Assembly (NCBI GenBank): GCA_023416955.1 | Contig: JAEZGM010000037.1 | Span: forward strand, 1 to 27,212 | Source of the DNA: Bacillota bacterium | GTDB taxonomy: Bacteria; Bacillota; Clostridia; Oscillospirales; Acutalibacteraceae | Direction: 5' to 3' | Length of the DNA stretch: 27,212 nucleotides | In this document: positions 7,826 to 14,415 of the stretch, in pieces | Position numbering within the stretch: the stretch's first letter is position 1 | How the letters are laid out: each line of letters opens with the position of its first letter | Translations under genes and position numbers: made by a program | The notes under the pieces: generated by a model | The model's database searches: none | What the model was told of the DNA's origin: nothing | Seen by the model: the letters and a program-made list of their open reading frames with translations, nothing else

Positions 7826-8956
7826 ATGTATCAGCTTAAAAAAACAGAGGGCGCGGCCAGGCGCGGCGAATTCTCAACACCGCACGGAACCGTTCAGACG
7901 CCGGCTTTTATGAATGTTGCGACGGCGGGTGCCATTAAGGGCGCCGTTTCCGCGCTGGATTTAAAAGAATTGAAGTGTCAGGTGCAGCTGTGCAACACCT
8001 ACCACCTCCATTTAAGACCGGGCGATGAAACCGTAAGAAAGCTGGGCGGGGTGCACAAGTTTACCCGCTGGGACGGACCGATTCTGACGGACAGCGGCGG
8101 ATTCCAGGTTTTCTCGCTTGCGAAACTGAGGAACATTAAGGAAGAGGGCGTCACGTTCGCGTCCCACATCGACGGGCATAAAATCTTTATGGGCCCGGAG
8201 GAAAGCATGCGGATTCAGTCCAACCTTGGCTCTACCATTGCGATGGCGTTTGACGAGTGTGTGGAAAATCCGGCGGAATATGATTACGCAAGACAGTCGT
8301 GCCAGCGAACTGTTCGGTGGCTTTACCGCTGTAAGGCTGAAATGGATCGCCTGAACAGTCTGGAGGACACGATTAACCCGCAGCAAATGCTTTGGGGCAT
8401 TAACCAAGGCAGTACCTTTGAAGACCTGCGCATTGAAAATATGAAGCAGATCCGCGAACTGAATCTGGACGGCTACGCCATCGGCGGCCTTGCGGTAGGG
8501 GAAAGCGCAGATGACATGTATCGCATTATTGAAGCGGTGGAACCCTTTGTGCCAAAGGACAAGCCGCGCTATCTGATGGGCGTTGGAACACCGGTCAATA
8601 TTTTGGAAGCGGTAAAACGAGGCGTCGATATTTTTGATTGTGTGATGCCAACCCGCAACGCGCGGCACGGGCACGTATTTACCTGGGATGGCTGCCGTAA
8701 CCTGTTTAACGCCAAGTACACACTGGACGAGCTGCCGCTTGACGAAACCTGTGATTGCCCGGTTTGCCGGAACTTTACCCGCGCATATATCCATCATTTG
8801 TTCAAGAGCGGCGAAATGCTCGCTATGCGTCTTTGCGTCATGCATAATATCTACTTTTATAATACACTTCTCGAACGGATCCGCGAAGCGATGGATTTGA
8901 ACAGTTTTCCTGCTTTTTATAAAGAGAATCATGTCAAACTTGGGCTAAGAATATAA
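7826..8956 (+). CDS. tgt: tRNA-guanine transglycosylase
   Basis: Tgt exchanges guanine 34 in GUN-anticodon tRNAs for preQ1 (bacterial type). The 376-residue TIM-barrel protein shows TDSGGFQVFSL near 90-100, GINQGSTFEDLR, GGLAVGE, and FDCVMPTRNARHG with the catalytic Asp. The C-terminal zinc site has the pattern C-x-C-x2-C (CDCPVC), with a His further on. The start ATG follows AAAGGA. It is 14 nt after queA and forms an operon with it. Confidence 0.97.
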   Translation: MYQLKKTEGAARRGEFSTPHGTVQTPAFMNVATAGAIKGAVSALDLKELKCQVQLCNTYHLHLRPGDETVRKLGGVHKFTRWDGPILTDSGGFQVFSLAKLRNIKEEGVTFASHIDGHKIFMGPEESMRIQSNLGSTIAMAFDECVENPAEYDYARQSCQRTVRWLYRCKAEMDRLNSLEDTINPQQMLWGINQGSTFEDLRIENMKQIRELNLDGYAIGGLAVGESADDMYRIIEAVEPFVPKDKPRYLMGVGTPVNILEAVKRGVDIFDCVMPTRNARHGHVFTWDGCRNLFNAKYTLDELPLDETCDCPVCRNFTRAYIHHLFKSGEMLAMRLCVMHNIYFYNTLLERIREAMDLNSFPAFYKENHVKLGLRI

Positions 8957-8961
8957 AATGC

Positions 8962-8990
8962 TTGCAGGATGCGGAAAATATTGATATAAT
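8962..8990 (+). promoter_or_regulatory. Promoter of yajC
   Basis: -35 TTGCAG (8962-8967), 17 nt spacer, -10 TATAAT (8985-8990) with an upstream TG making it an extended -10. It sits between the tgt stop and the GGAGGTG ribosome binding site of yajC, so yajC and its followers need not depend on queA-tgt read-through. Confidence 0.75.
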
Positions 8991-9020
8991 CAGAACATTA
9001 AATGGAGGTGCAGGTTAGAA

Positions 9021-9347
9021 ATGAATTTTTACGCTTTATCAACCGCCGCTACAGGCAGTGATGCGAGTATGTGGCCGATTATTCTTATTTATGTAGCACT
9101 TTTTGGCGCACTCTACTTTTTTCTTATCAGACCGCAGCAGAAGAAAAAGAAAAAAGAGGAGCAAATGCGCAAAAGCGTGCAGATCGGCGACGAGATTACA
9201 ACCATAGGCGGTATTGTCGGCCGTGTGGTTGGTATGAAAGAAGATACGGATTCTCTGATTATTGAAACAGGTACCGACCGTTCCAAGCTCAGAATTAAAA
9301 AATGGGCGGTTGGCAGTGTCGACACCATTCATGATGACGCGGAATAA
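9021..9347 (+). CDS. yajC: Preprotein translocase accessory subunit YajC
   Basis: YajC is a small single-span membrane protein that associates with SecDF and the Sec translocon. The 108-residue protein has a short N-terminus, one membrane helix (about residues 18-37, WPIILIYVALFGALYFFLI), the RPQQKKKKKEE basic stretch right after it, and the conserved IGDEITTIGGIVGRVV block. Its own promoter and a GGAGGTG ribosome binding site precede it. tgt-yajC adjacency is common in bacteria. Confidence 0.95.
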   Translation: MNFYALSTAATGSDASMWPIILIYVALFGALYFFLIRPQQKKKKKEEQMRKSVQIGDEITTIGGIVGRVVGMKEDTDSLIIETGTDRSKLRIKKWAVGSVDTIHDDAE

Positions 9348-9368
9348 GCAGAATAAATAGTATATCTT

Positions 9369-9411
9369 GCGCTCCTTCTGAATATCTATTATTAGATTTC
9401 AGAGGGGGCGC
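9369..9411 (+). promoter_or_regulatory. Hairpin occluding the ribosome binding site of the next gene
   Basis: GCGCTCCTTCTGAA (9369-9382) pairs over 14 positions with TTCAGAGGGGGCGC (9398-9411), with two G-U wobbles. The stem continues, after one bulged T, with ATCTA/TAGAT closed by a TTAT loop. The 3' arm contains GAGGGGG, the ribosome binding site for ATG 9418. There is no U tract, so this looks like translational control rather than a terminator. Confidence 0.6.
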
Positions 9412-9417
9412 TAATTT

Positions 9418-9828
9418 ATGAAAAATACAAAACAGCTAAGTGAAAATCCCGTTTTTGGGGCGCTGCGCTCCATTGTGATCGGATGTGTGGTAGGCGCGGC
9501 TTTTTGTGCGGCGCTTCTCGGTGTTTTTTCTTTGGCCTTTGTTTCCGCAGGGAATGTCCCACAGGATTTTATATCGCCGCTGGTGATCGGCGTTTCCGTG
9601 CTCAGCGCGTTTTTGGCGGGACTTGTTTCGTCGAAAATCTCTAAAAAACGCGGTTTGATTTACGGCTTGCTTTCGGGAGTATTGCTTTTTTTGCTGTTTC
9701 TGTTTGCGGGGCTGGTGTCTTCCCATGAACCTGTTTCAGTGGAATCCGGCATGCGGCTGCTGGTAATGGCCATTTCCGGGGCGATTGGCGGTCTGATCGG
9801 TGTCAATAAAAAATCAAAAGTAAAATAA
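9418..9828 (+). CDS. TIGR04086-family membrane protein
   Basis: A 136-residue membrane protein with four predicted helices (about 17-40, 53-70, 77-98 and 108-127). The AGLVSSKISKKRGLIYGLLSG loop between helices 2 and 3 and the final SGAIGGLIGVNKK are typical of the TIGR04086 family. Members of that family occur close to the SCIFF peptide and its maturase in clostridia. A role in SCIFF handling has been suggested only by neighbourhood, and no function is established. Its ribosome binding site is inside a strong hairpin. Confidence 0.8.
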   Translation: MKNTKQLSENPVFGALRSIVIGCVVGAAFCAALLGVFSLAFVSAGNVPQDFISPLVIGVSVLSAFLAGLVSSKISKKRGLIYGLLSGVLLFLLFLFAGLVSSHEPVSVESGMRLLVMAISGAIGGLIGVNKKSKVK

Positions 9829-9852
9829 CCCCTTTTCTTCTTAATAACTGTG

Positions 9853-9861
9853 TGCTATAAT
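9853..9861 (+). promoter_or_regulatory. Extended -10 promoter of scfA
   Basis: TGCTATAAT (9853-9861) is an extended -10 element 42 nt before the scfA start. The -35 region at the right distance is only T-rich (about 9833-9839), so recognition would rely on the TGn extension. It lets the SCIFF unit be transcribed separately from yajC and TIGR04086. Confidence 0.55.
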
Positions 9862-9902
9862 AGCTAAGTGACAAAAGTTGACATTGAAACGGAGGCTTAA
9901 CA

Positions 9903-10049
9903 ATGAAACAAATTAAGACACTGAATAAAGCGAACTTAAAAGAGAGTGCTGTCAAAGGCGGCTGCGGCGAGTGCCAGGCTTCCTGCCAGTCTGCCTGCAA
10001 GACTTCCTGCACGGTTGCCAACCAGAAGTGCGAAAACGCAAACAGATAA
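9903..10049 (+). CDS. scfA: SCIFF six-cysteine ribosomally made peptide precursor
   Basis: A 48-residue peptide that starts MKQIKTLNKANLKES and carries six cysteines at positions 21, 24, 28, 32, 36 and 43, in the pattern C-x2-C-x3-C-x3-C-x3-C-x6-C. This is the SCIFF (six cysteines in forty-five) family, nearly universal in clostridia. The radical SAM SPASM enzyme encoded next installs a thioether between a core cysteine and a threonine; Thr37 is the residue in the known position of the family. GGAGG sits 7 nt before the ATG. The mature product and its biological role remain unknown. The gene is short enough to be missed by ORF cut-offs. Confidence 0.96.
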   Translation: MKQIKTLNKANLKESAVKGGCGECQASCQSACKTSCTVANQKCENANR

Positions 10050-10073
10050 TTGGCATTCAATTCATTCAGTCAG

Positions 10074-10104
10074 TTAAGGGACAGAATTCTGTCCCTTAAA
10101 TTTT
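10074..10104 (+). terminator. Perfect palindrome between scfA and scfB
   Basis: Positions 10074-10099 form a 26-bp perfect palindrome (left half TTAAGGGACAGAA), followed by TTTT (10101-10104). In RNA it gives an 11-bp stem with a small loop. It is likely a leaky terminator or stabilising 3' hairpin, which would yield much more peptide mRNA than maturase mRNA. Confidence 0.65.
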
Positions 10105-10133
10105 GTGTAAACGGAGAAATTTAGGAGTAAAGA

Positions 10134-11492
10134 ATGATACACAAGTATTTCCTGAACGGTTATCATCTTGTTCTTGATACGAACAGCGGCGCGGTTCATA
10201 TTTTTGATGAGGCGCCCTATGACATGTTGGATTATTTAAACGACAGCGTTCCGGACTGTATGCCGGAAGAGATGCTCATAGGATTAAAAGGTAAATACAG
10301 CGAGCAGACGATTCGTGAAGCTTATGAGGAGCTGAAAGAGCTTTATCATGGCGGACTTTTATTCTCAAGCGATGAATACGAGCAGTTTGCCGGCATGATG
10401 AAAAACGCTCCCATTAAATCCCTGTGTCTGAATATCGCCCACGACTGTAACCTGCGCTGTGAATATTGCTTTGCGTCAAAGGGAGACTTTGGGCGGGGCA
10501 GAATGCTGATGCCGTTTGAAGTAGGGAAAAAGGCGATTGATTTTCTGATTGAAAACTCAAAGGGTCGTCACAATCTGGAAGTGGATTTCTTTGGCGGAGA
10601 GCCGCTGATGAACTTTGAAGTGGTAAAGCAGATTGTAGACTATGCCCGCAGCAAAGAGAAAGAATTCAATAAGAACTTCCGCTTTACAATTACCACGAAC
10701 GGGCTGCTGCTTACAGATGATAAAATAGATTACATAAACCGTGAAATGTCCAACTGCGTGCTTTCATTGGACGGCAGGAAAGAGGTTCACGACCGTCTTC
10801 GTGTCCGTGTGGACGGCAGCGGAAGCTACGACAGTGTTGTTCCGAAATTTCAAAAGCTTGTGGCTACACGCGGCGACAAGGACTATTATGCCCGCGGGAC
10901 CTTTACAAGGCATAATTTGGATTTTACAAATGATGTACTGCATATGGCCGACCTCGGTTTTGACCAGATTTCGGTAGAACCCGTGGTATCTGATCCGAAT
11001 CTTGATTATTCGATTGAGATGGAGGATCTTCCGCGTGTATTCGAAGAATACGAACATCTGGCAAACGTAATCATAGAACGTAAAAAACAGGGGAAAGCAT
11101 TTAACTTTTTCCACTTCATGCTTGATTTACAGCAGGGGCCTTGTGCAATTAAAAGACTGCGCGGCTGCAGCTGCGGCAATGAATATGTTGCTATTACACC
11201 GGAAGGTGATATTTTCCCATGCCATCAGTTTGTCGGCGATGATAGTAAGAAAATGGGCAACGTGCTTGACGGTACCTTTGACCAGGAAGAAAAGCACGAA
11301 TTTGCTATGGCAAATATTTATTCGAAACCGGAATGCAAAAACTGCTGGGCAAAATTTTACTGCAGCGGCGGATGCAACGCAAATAACTGGCAGTATGAAA
11401 AGAACATTCTTCAGCCGCACCCGATTTCCTGTATGCTGGAGAAGAAGCGGATCGAATGCGCTGTCATGATTCAGGCCGCACTTGCGGACTAA
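10134..11492 (+). CDS. scfB: SCIFF maturase, radical SAM/SPASM thioether synthase
   Basis: A 452-residue peptide-modifying enzyme. The N-terminal 90 residues resemble a peptide-recognition element region. The radical SAM cluster motif is CNLRCEYCF with Cys105, Cys109 and Cys112, followed by the FFGGEPLMN motif. The C-terminal SPASM region holds CSCGNEYVAITPEGDIFPC and then CKNCWAKFYCSGGC, which would bind two auxiliary iron-sulfur clusters. The family makes Cys-to-Thr alpha-carbon thioether links in the SCIFF precursor. The gene lies 84 nt after scfA. The start is supported by AGGAG 8 nt upstream (10123-10127). Confidence 0.96.
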   Translation: MIHKYFLNGYHLVLDTNSGAVHIFDEAPYDMLDYLNDSVPDCMPEEMLIGLKGKYSEQTIREAYEELKELYHGGLLFSSDEYEQFAGMMKNAPIKSLCLNIAHDCNLRCEYCFASKGDFGRGRMLMPFEVGKKAIDFLIENSKGRHNLEVDFFGGEPLMNFEVVKQIVDYARSKEKEFNKNFRFTITTNGLLLTDDKIDYINREMSNCVLSLDGRKEVHDRLRVRVDGSGSYDSVVPKFQKLVATRGDKDYYARGTFTRHNLDFTNDVLHMADLGFDQISVEPVVSDPNLDYSIEMEDLPRVFEEYEHLANVIIERKKQGKAFNFFHFMLDLQQGPCAIKRLRGCSCGNEYVAITPEGDIFPCHQFVGDDSKKMGNVLDGTFDQEEKHEFAMANIYSKPECKNCWAKFYCSGGCNANNWQYEKNILQPHPISCMLEKKRIECAVMIQAALAD

Positions 11493-11504
11493 AAGAATAG
11501 CCTT

Positions 11505-11537
11505 CATACACGCGGTAGTTCTACCGCGTGTATGTTT
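11505..11537 (+). terminator. Terminator of scfB
   Basis: CATACACGCGGTAG (11505-11518) is perfectly complementary to CTACCGCGTGTATG (11521-11534), separated by 2 nt. A short TTT run follows. The 14-bp GC-rich stem just after the scfB stop is a convincing end of the SCIFF transcript. Confidence 0.8.
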
Positions 11538-11542
11538 ATACA

Positions 11543-11620
11543 TTTAGTTTACATAATTTAGTTTACATAATTATTTGTATGGTTACATAATGTATTTAAC
11601 ATAATTTATGGCATTATGTA
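11543..11620. repeat. Iterated TACATAA motifs
   Basis: Two perfect tandem copies of TTTAGTTTACATAA occupy 11543-11556 and 11557-11570. TACATAATG follows at 11584-11592, a degenerate AACATAA near 11598, and the inverted CATTATGTA at 11612-11620. The last element and 11584-11592 form a 9-bp inverted repeat. Such AT-rich iterons could be operator sites, but no regulator is known. The whole stretch 11535-11700 holds no plausible gene. Confidence 0.5.
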
Positions 11621-11649
11621 TAAAAATGAAAATCCTGTAACTTTTTGTA

Positions 11650-11678
11650 TTGCCATGTCAATTGAAATGTATTATAGT
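11650..11678 (+). promoter_or_regulatory. Candidate promoter of the spoIIM leader
   Basis: -35 TTGCCA (11650-11655), 17 nt spacer, -10 TATAGT (11673-11678). If used, it gives a leader of roughly 280 nt before spoIIM that contains the structured elements at 11713-11766 and 11870-11931. AT-rich background makes chance matches likely. Confidence 0.45.
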
Positions 11679-11712
11679 ATATATCTAAACGGTTTATGTA
11701 TGCACGGGCTCA

Positions 11713-11766
11713 CCGTACTGTATGCGGCTCTGCAGCTGCTATAGCTGTGGATTTTACAGTATCCGG
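11713..11766 (+). other. Structured leader element
   Basis: CCGTACTGTA (11713-11722) pairs with TACAGTA plus CGG (11755-11761, 11764-11766) around an inner hairpin CAGCT/AGCTG (11733-11737/11743-11747). The sequence does not match any riboswitch core that I recognise, including c-di-GMP, T-box and cobalamin. It may be a leader structure or a small RNA. Confidence 0.4.
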
Positions 11767-11869
11767 CAGCCTTTATTTTCTGTTTGCTTTGCGTGATAAA
11801 ATATACCGCTGTTCCGAAAAGTGAATCATAATATTTTAATTTTACTCATACATTTTATCAAGTCTTATT

Positions 11870-11931
11870 AAAGTCAATTACGGTTTAAAATCTTCTCATC
11901 TAGCAGATGCTAATTGACTTTGGATTTTAAA
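11870..11931 (+). repeat. Interlocked inverted repeats upstream of spoIIM
   Basis: AAAGTCAATTA (11870-11880) is complementary to TAATTGACTTT (11911-11921). TTTAAAATC (11884-11892) is complementary to GATTTTAAA (11923-11931). Their order A-B-A'-B' allows either two exclusive stems or a pseudoknot. A third hairpin CATCT/AGATG (11897-11901/11905-11909) sits inside. The layout resembles a switching leader. No known family is recognised. Confidence 0.5.
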
Positions 11932-11965
11932 AACAAGACCCTTGTACCCTGTAAGGGAGGAATGT

Positions 11966-12619
11966 GTGAGTATGATTCGGATAAGCCCTGGCAAACAAAA
12001 CCGCCCGCTGAACGGTTTCCGCTTTTTCATAGAGACGCTGCGGCAGAATGATGCGATGGTCTTTTTTTCTCTGTTTCTGATCGGCGGAATTGTAACCGGA
12101 ACGCTGTTTGCCAGGAATGCGGATGTTGCATGGCTCAATAAACTGGATTTTCTCTTTGTAAGCAATTATAAAGCCCGTGCAGCTCAGCCGCTTTTTACTG
12201 TGTTTTCCGCTTCTTTTGCATCCTCATTTCTGTTTATTCTGTGTTGTTTTCTTTGCGGACTTTCCATGTGGGGAATGTTTATTACGCCGGTTATTGTGTT
12301 TTTTCGCGGATTTGGGCTGGGCTTGACCTCTGGGTATCTATATGCTGCTTATGAATGGCAAGGCGTCTTATATAATCTGGTTGTCATTTTGCCCGGCGCG
12401 CTGTTTTGCTGTATTGCAATTCTTCTTGCGGCAAGGGAAGGGACACGCTTTTCCAAACGGATGGCGGTTTTAGGGGCCTCGTCCCAAAGCGGCATGATCA
12501 GCCGAGGCAATCTGAAACGATATTTGGCAAGGTTCGGAACTATTCTTGCGCTTGCTTTTTTTGCGGCGCTGGTAGATTTGCTTTTGTCAGCCTGCTTTGC
12601 CGGTTTGTTTGGCTTTTAA
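11966..12619 (+). CDS. spoIIM: Stage II sporulation protein M-like membrane protein
   Basis: A 217-residue protein with about five membrane helices. The conserved FFRGFGLGLTSGYLY motif in the middle is characteristic of SpoIIM, part of the SpoIIDMP peptidoglycan-remodelling complex that drives forespore engulfment. GIVTGTLF in the first helix also fits. It is followed 17 nt later by xerD, and spoIIM also lies near ripX/xerD in Bacillus. I choose GTG 11966 because AGGGAGG at 11954-11960 is 5 nt away. ATG 11972 is the alternative. The ribosome binding site can pair with CCCTT at 11939-11943, so it may be masked. Confidence 0.8.
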   Translation: MSMIRISPGKQNRPLNGFRFFIETLRQNDAMVFFSLFLIGGIVTGTLFARNADVAWLNKLDFLFVSNYKARAAQPLFTVFSASFASSFLFILCCFLCGLSMWGMFITPVIVFFRGFGLGLTSGYLYAAYEWQGVLYNLVVILPGALFCCIAILLAAREGTRFSKRMAVLGASSQSGMISRGNLKRYLARFGTILALAFFAALVDLLLSACFAGLFGF

Positions 12620-12636
12620 AAGAGGGGATAGTTAAC

Positions 12637-13530
12637 ATGAAGGACTTTTGTGAGGAATTCAGCCAGTATTTGGTCAATACAAAAGCGGTGTCTGCCAATA
12701 CACTGGATTCCTACACCCGTGACGTTGAGCATTTTTTATTTTTTTTGGCTGAGGAGGGATTAGACAGCCCTGTAAACGCTGACAATCAGGTTTTAAAACA
12801 GTACGCCGAGCATCTGACAAATATGAAAAAGTCCAATTCCACGATTACCCGTAACATTGCATCCATTCGTTGTTTTTATCAGTATCTGATTATCAGCAAC
12901 CAAACGGACAGCAATCCTGCAAAAACGGTCAAACTGGAAAAAGTGCAAAAGAAGATGCCACAGATATTAAGCGGCAAGGAAATAGAGCTGCTGCTTGCTC
13001 AGCCAAACATAAAGGAACCGAAAGGCTGCCGTGACAAAGCGATGCTTGAACTGCTCTATGCGACAGGAATCAGGGTTTCGGAACTGATTGATTTGAATGT
13101 GGAGGACATTAACTTACATACCGGAATGCTCCGTTGTAAAACAGAAAAATCAGAGCGGATGATTCCTGTGTATCAAACCGCGGTTTCCATGATTTCAGAT
13201 TATATTTTAAGAGCGAGAAGCCTGATTATTTCCCCCGATGGCGGACATGCTTTATTTACGAATCTGAATGGACGCAGACTGACGCGGCAGGGATTTTGGA
13301 AAATCGTAAAAGGATACGCAGAACAGGCCGGTATTGTAAAAGAGATAACGCCGCATACGCTGCGCCATTCTTTTGCACTTCATCTCTTGGAAAACGGGGC
13401 GGAGCTGAAGGATATTCAGCTGATGCTTGGGCATGCGGATATTTCCTCAACACAGGTATATGTCCATATGCTGAATGATCACTTTAAAGAAGTCTATAAT
13501 AACTGTCATCCGCGCGCAAAATTAGGTTAG
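12637..13530 (+). CDS. xerD: Tyrosine recombinase XerD
   Basis: A 297-residue site-specific recombinase of XerD length. An N-terminal SAM-like DNA-binding domain covers about 1-90. The catalytic domain contains Arg146 (GIRVSEL), a probable Lys171, His240 and Arg243 (HTLRH), His266 (LGHADIS) and the nucleophile Tyr275 (STQVYVH). It would resolve chromosome dimers at dif with a XerC partner. The start is ATG 12637 behind GAGGGG. A longer in-frame extension to 12406 overlaps spoIIM and has no ribosome binding site, so it was rejected. It follows spoIIM in an apparent operon. Confidence 0.9.
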   Translation: MKDFCEEFSQYLVNTKAVSANTLDSYTRDVEHFLFFLAEEGLDSPVNADNQVLKQYAEHLTNMKKSNSTITRNIASIRCFYQYLIISNQTDSNPAKTVKLEKVQKKMPQILSGKEIELLLAQPNIKEPKGCRDKAMLELLYATGIRVSELIDLNVEDINLHTGMLRCKTEKSERMIPVYQTAVSMISDYILRARSLIISPDGGHALFTNLNGRRLTRQGFWKIVKGYAEQAGIVKEITPHTLRHSFALHLLENGAELKDIQLMLGHADISSTQVYVHMLNDHFKEVYNNCHPRAKLG

Positions 13531-13543
13531 GAGTGAATTTGCA

Positions 13544-14371
13544 TTGGGTCTTTTTAACATGAACTATAATCGGCCGGGGCCTGGCGTAAATAAGGACGAG
13601 CCAAAAAAGAAAGCGTTTTTTCGTTTTTTTGAACTATTTTTCAGAAAATTCTGGAAGCTGATACAACTGAATTTGTTGTTCTGTATCCCTTTGGTTGTGA
13701 TTGGTATATTACTCTACTTTGTCAGCAAAGTTACTTCCAATTCTTTTCTCGTGAATATACCGCTGGTTCTGATTTTTCCGTTTATTGCGGGTCTGGCGAT
13801 GGTGACGCGGAATTATGTACGGGAAGAACATGCGTTTGTCCTCTCGGATTTTACAGAGGCAATTCAGAAAAACTGGAAGACATTCCTGATTAATGGCGTT
13901 GTTTTCTATGCGGTGTACGCGATTATGAATGTTGCCGTCACCTACTATTCACACATGTCTAATTCGAATAGTATTTTTGTAATTCCGATGGCCCTTTGTA
14001 TTGCGTTATCGGCCTTGTTTATTTTCGCCCAGTACTATATCCCGGTAATGATCATTACATTTGACTTGAAATTAAAGGATATTTACAAAAACGCCCTGAT
14101 TTTTGCAATTTTAGGTTTGTGGCGCAATCTTTTAATTACGGTTATTTTGGCGGTTCTTGGCTTTGTAATTTTTGTTCTGATGCAGTTGTCGCCGCTTACC
14201 ATCATTATTGGCATTATTTTGATTATCTTTATCCTGTTCTCCTTTATCATGTTCCTGGTTAATTTTGCGGTGTACCCATTAATAGATAAAAACATGATTC
14301 AGCCTTATCTGAAAAATCAGGCTTCTGAAAGAGATGGCGATTCTGACAATTCCCCTGATTTTCACGACTGA
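13544..14371 (+). CDS. YesL/DUF624-like membrane protein
   Basis: A 275-residue integral membrane protein with about six helices. After a charged N-terminus (PGPGVNKDEPKKKAFFRFFELFFRKFWKLIQLN) comes the pattern FWKLIQLNLLFCIPLV ... AGLAMVTRNYVREEHAFVLSDFTEAIQKNWK. This resembles the YesL/DUF624 family, whose function is unknown, though members are sometimes found beside sugar transporters. The start is TTG 13544 with AGGAG overlapping the xerD stop, so translation is probably linked to xerD. No sugar genes lie nearby. Confidence 0.7.
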   Translation: MGLFNMNYNRPGPGVNKDEPKKKAFFRFFELFFRKFWKLIQLNLLFCIPLVVIGILLYFVSKVTSNSFLVNIPLVLIFPFIAGLAMVTRNYVREEHAFVLSDFTEAIQKNWKTFLINGVVFYAVYAIMNVAVTYYSHMSNSNSIFVIPMALCIALSALFIFAQYYIPVMIITFDLKLKDIYKNALIFAILGLWRNLLITVILAVLGFVIFVLMQLSPLTIIIGIILIIFILFSFIMFLVNFAVYPLIDKNMIQPYLKNQASERDGDSDNSPDFHD

Positions 14372-14383
14372 TCGCAGGCAATA

Positions 14384-14415
14384 AAAAAAGAGCCGATTTA
14401 TTTTGGCTCTTTTTT
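14384..14415. terminator. Bidirectional terminator shared by two convergent genes
   Basis: AAAAAAGAGCC (14384-14394) pairs with GGCTCTTTTTT (14405-14415) around a 10-nt loop, with A and T runs giving a U tract in both directions. The left arm and loop also lie at the 3' end of the minus-strand Xer gene, so its last codons and stop are inside the terminator. Confidence 0.9.

Noticed and set aside
8012..8932. A 306-codon minus-strand ORF across tgt
   Set aside because: It is fully antisense to tgt, which has all family motifs. The product has no recognisable domain and no ribosome binding site.
11700..11960. A known riboswitch class in the spoIIM upstream region
   Set aside because: I compared it mentally with the c-di-GMP, cobalamin, T-box, SAM and lysine cores and found none of their conserved blocks.
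12406..12636. An in-frame N-terminal extension of xerD
   Set aside because: It overlaps spoIIM and has no ribosome binding site. ATG 12637 behind GAGGGG gives the normal XerD length.
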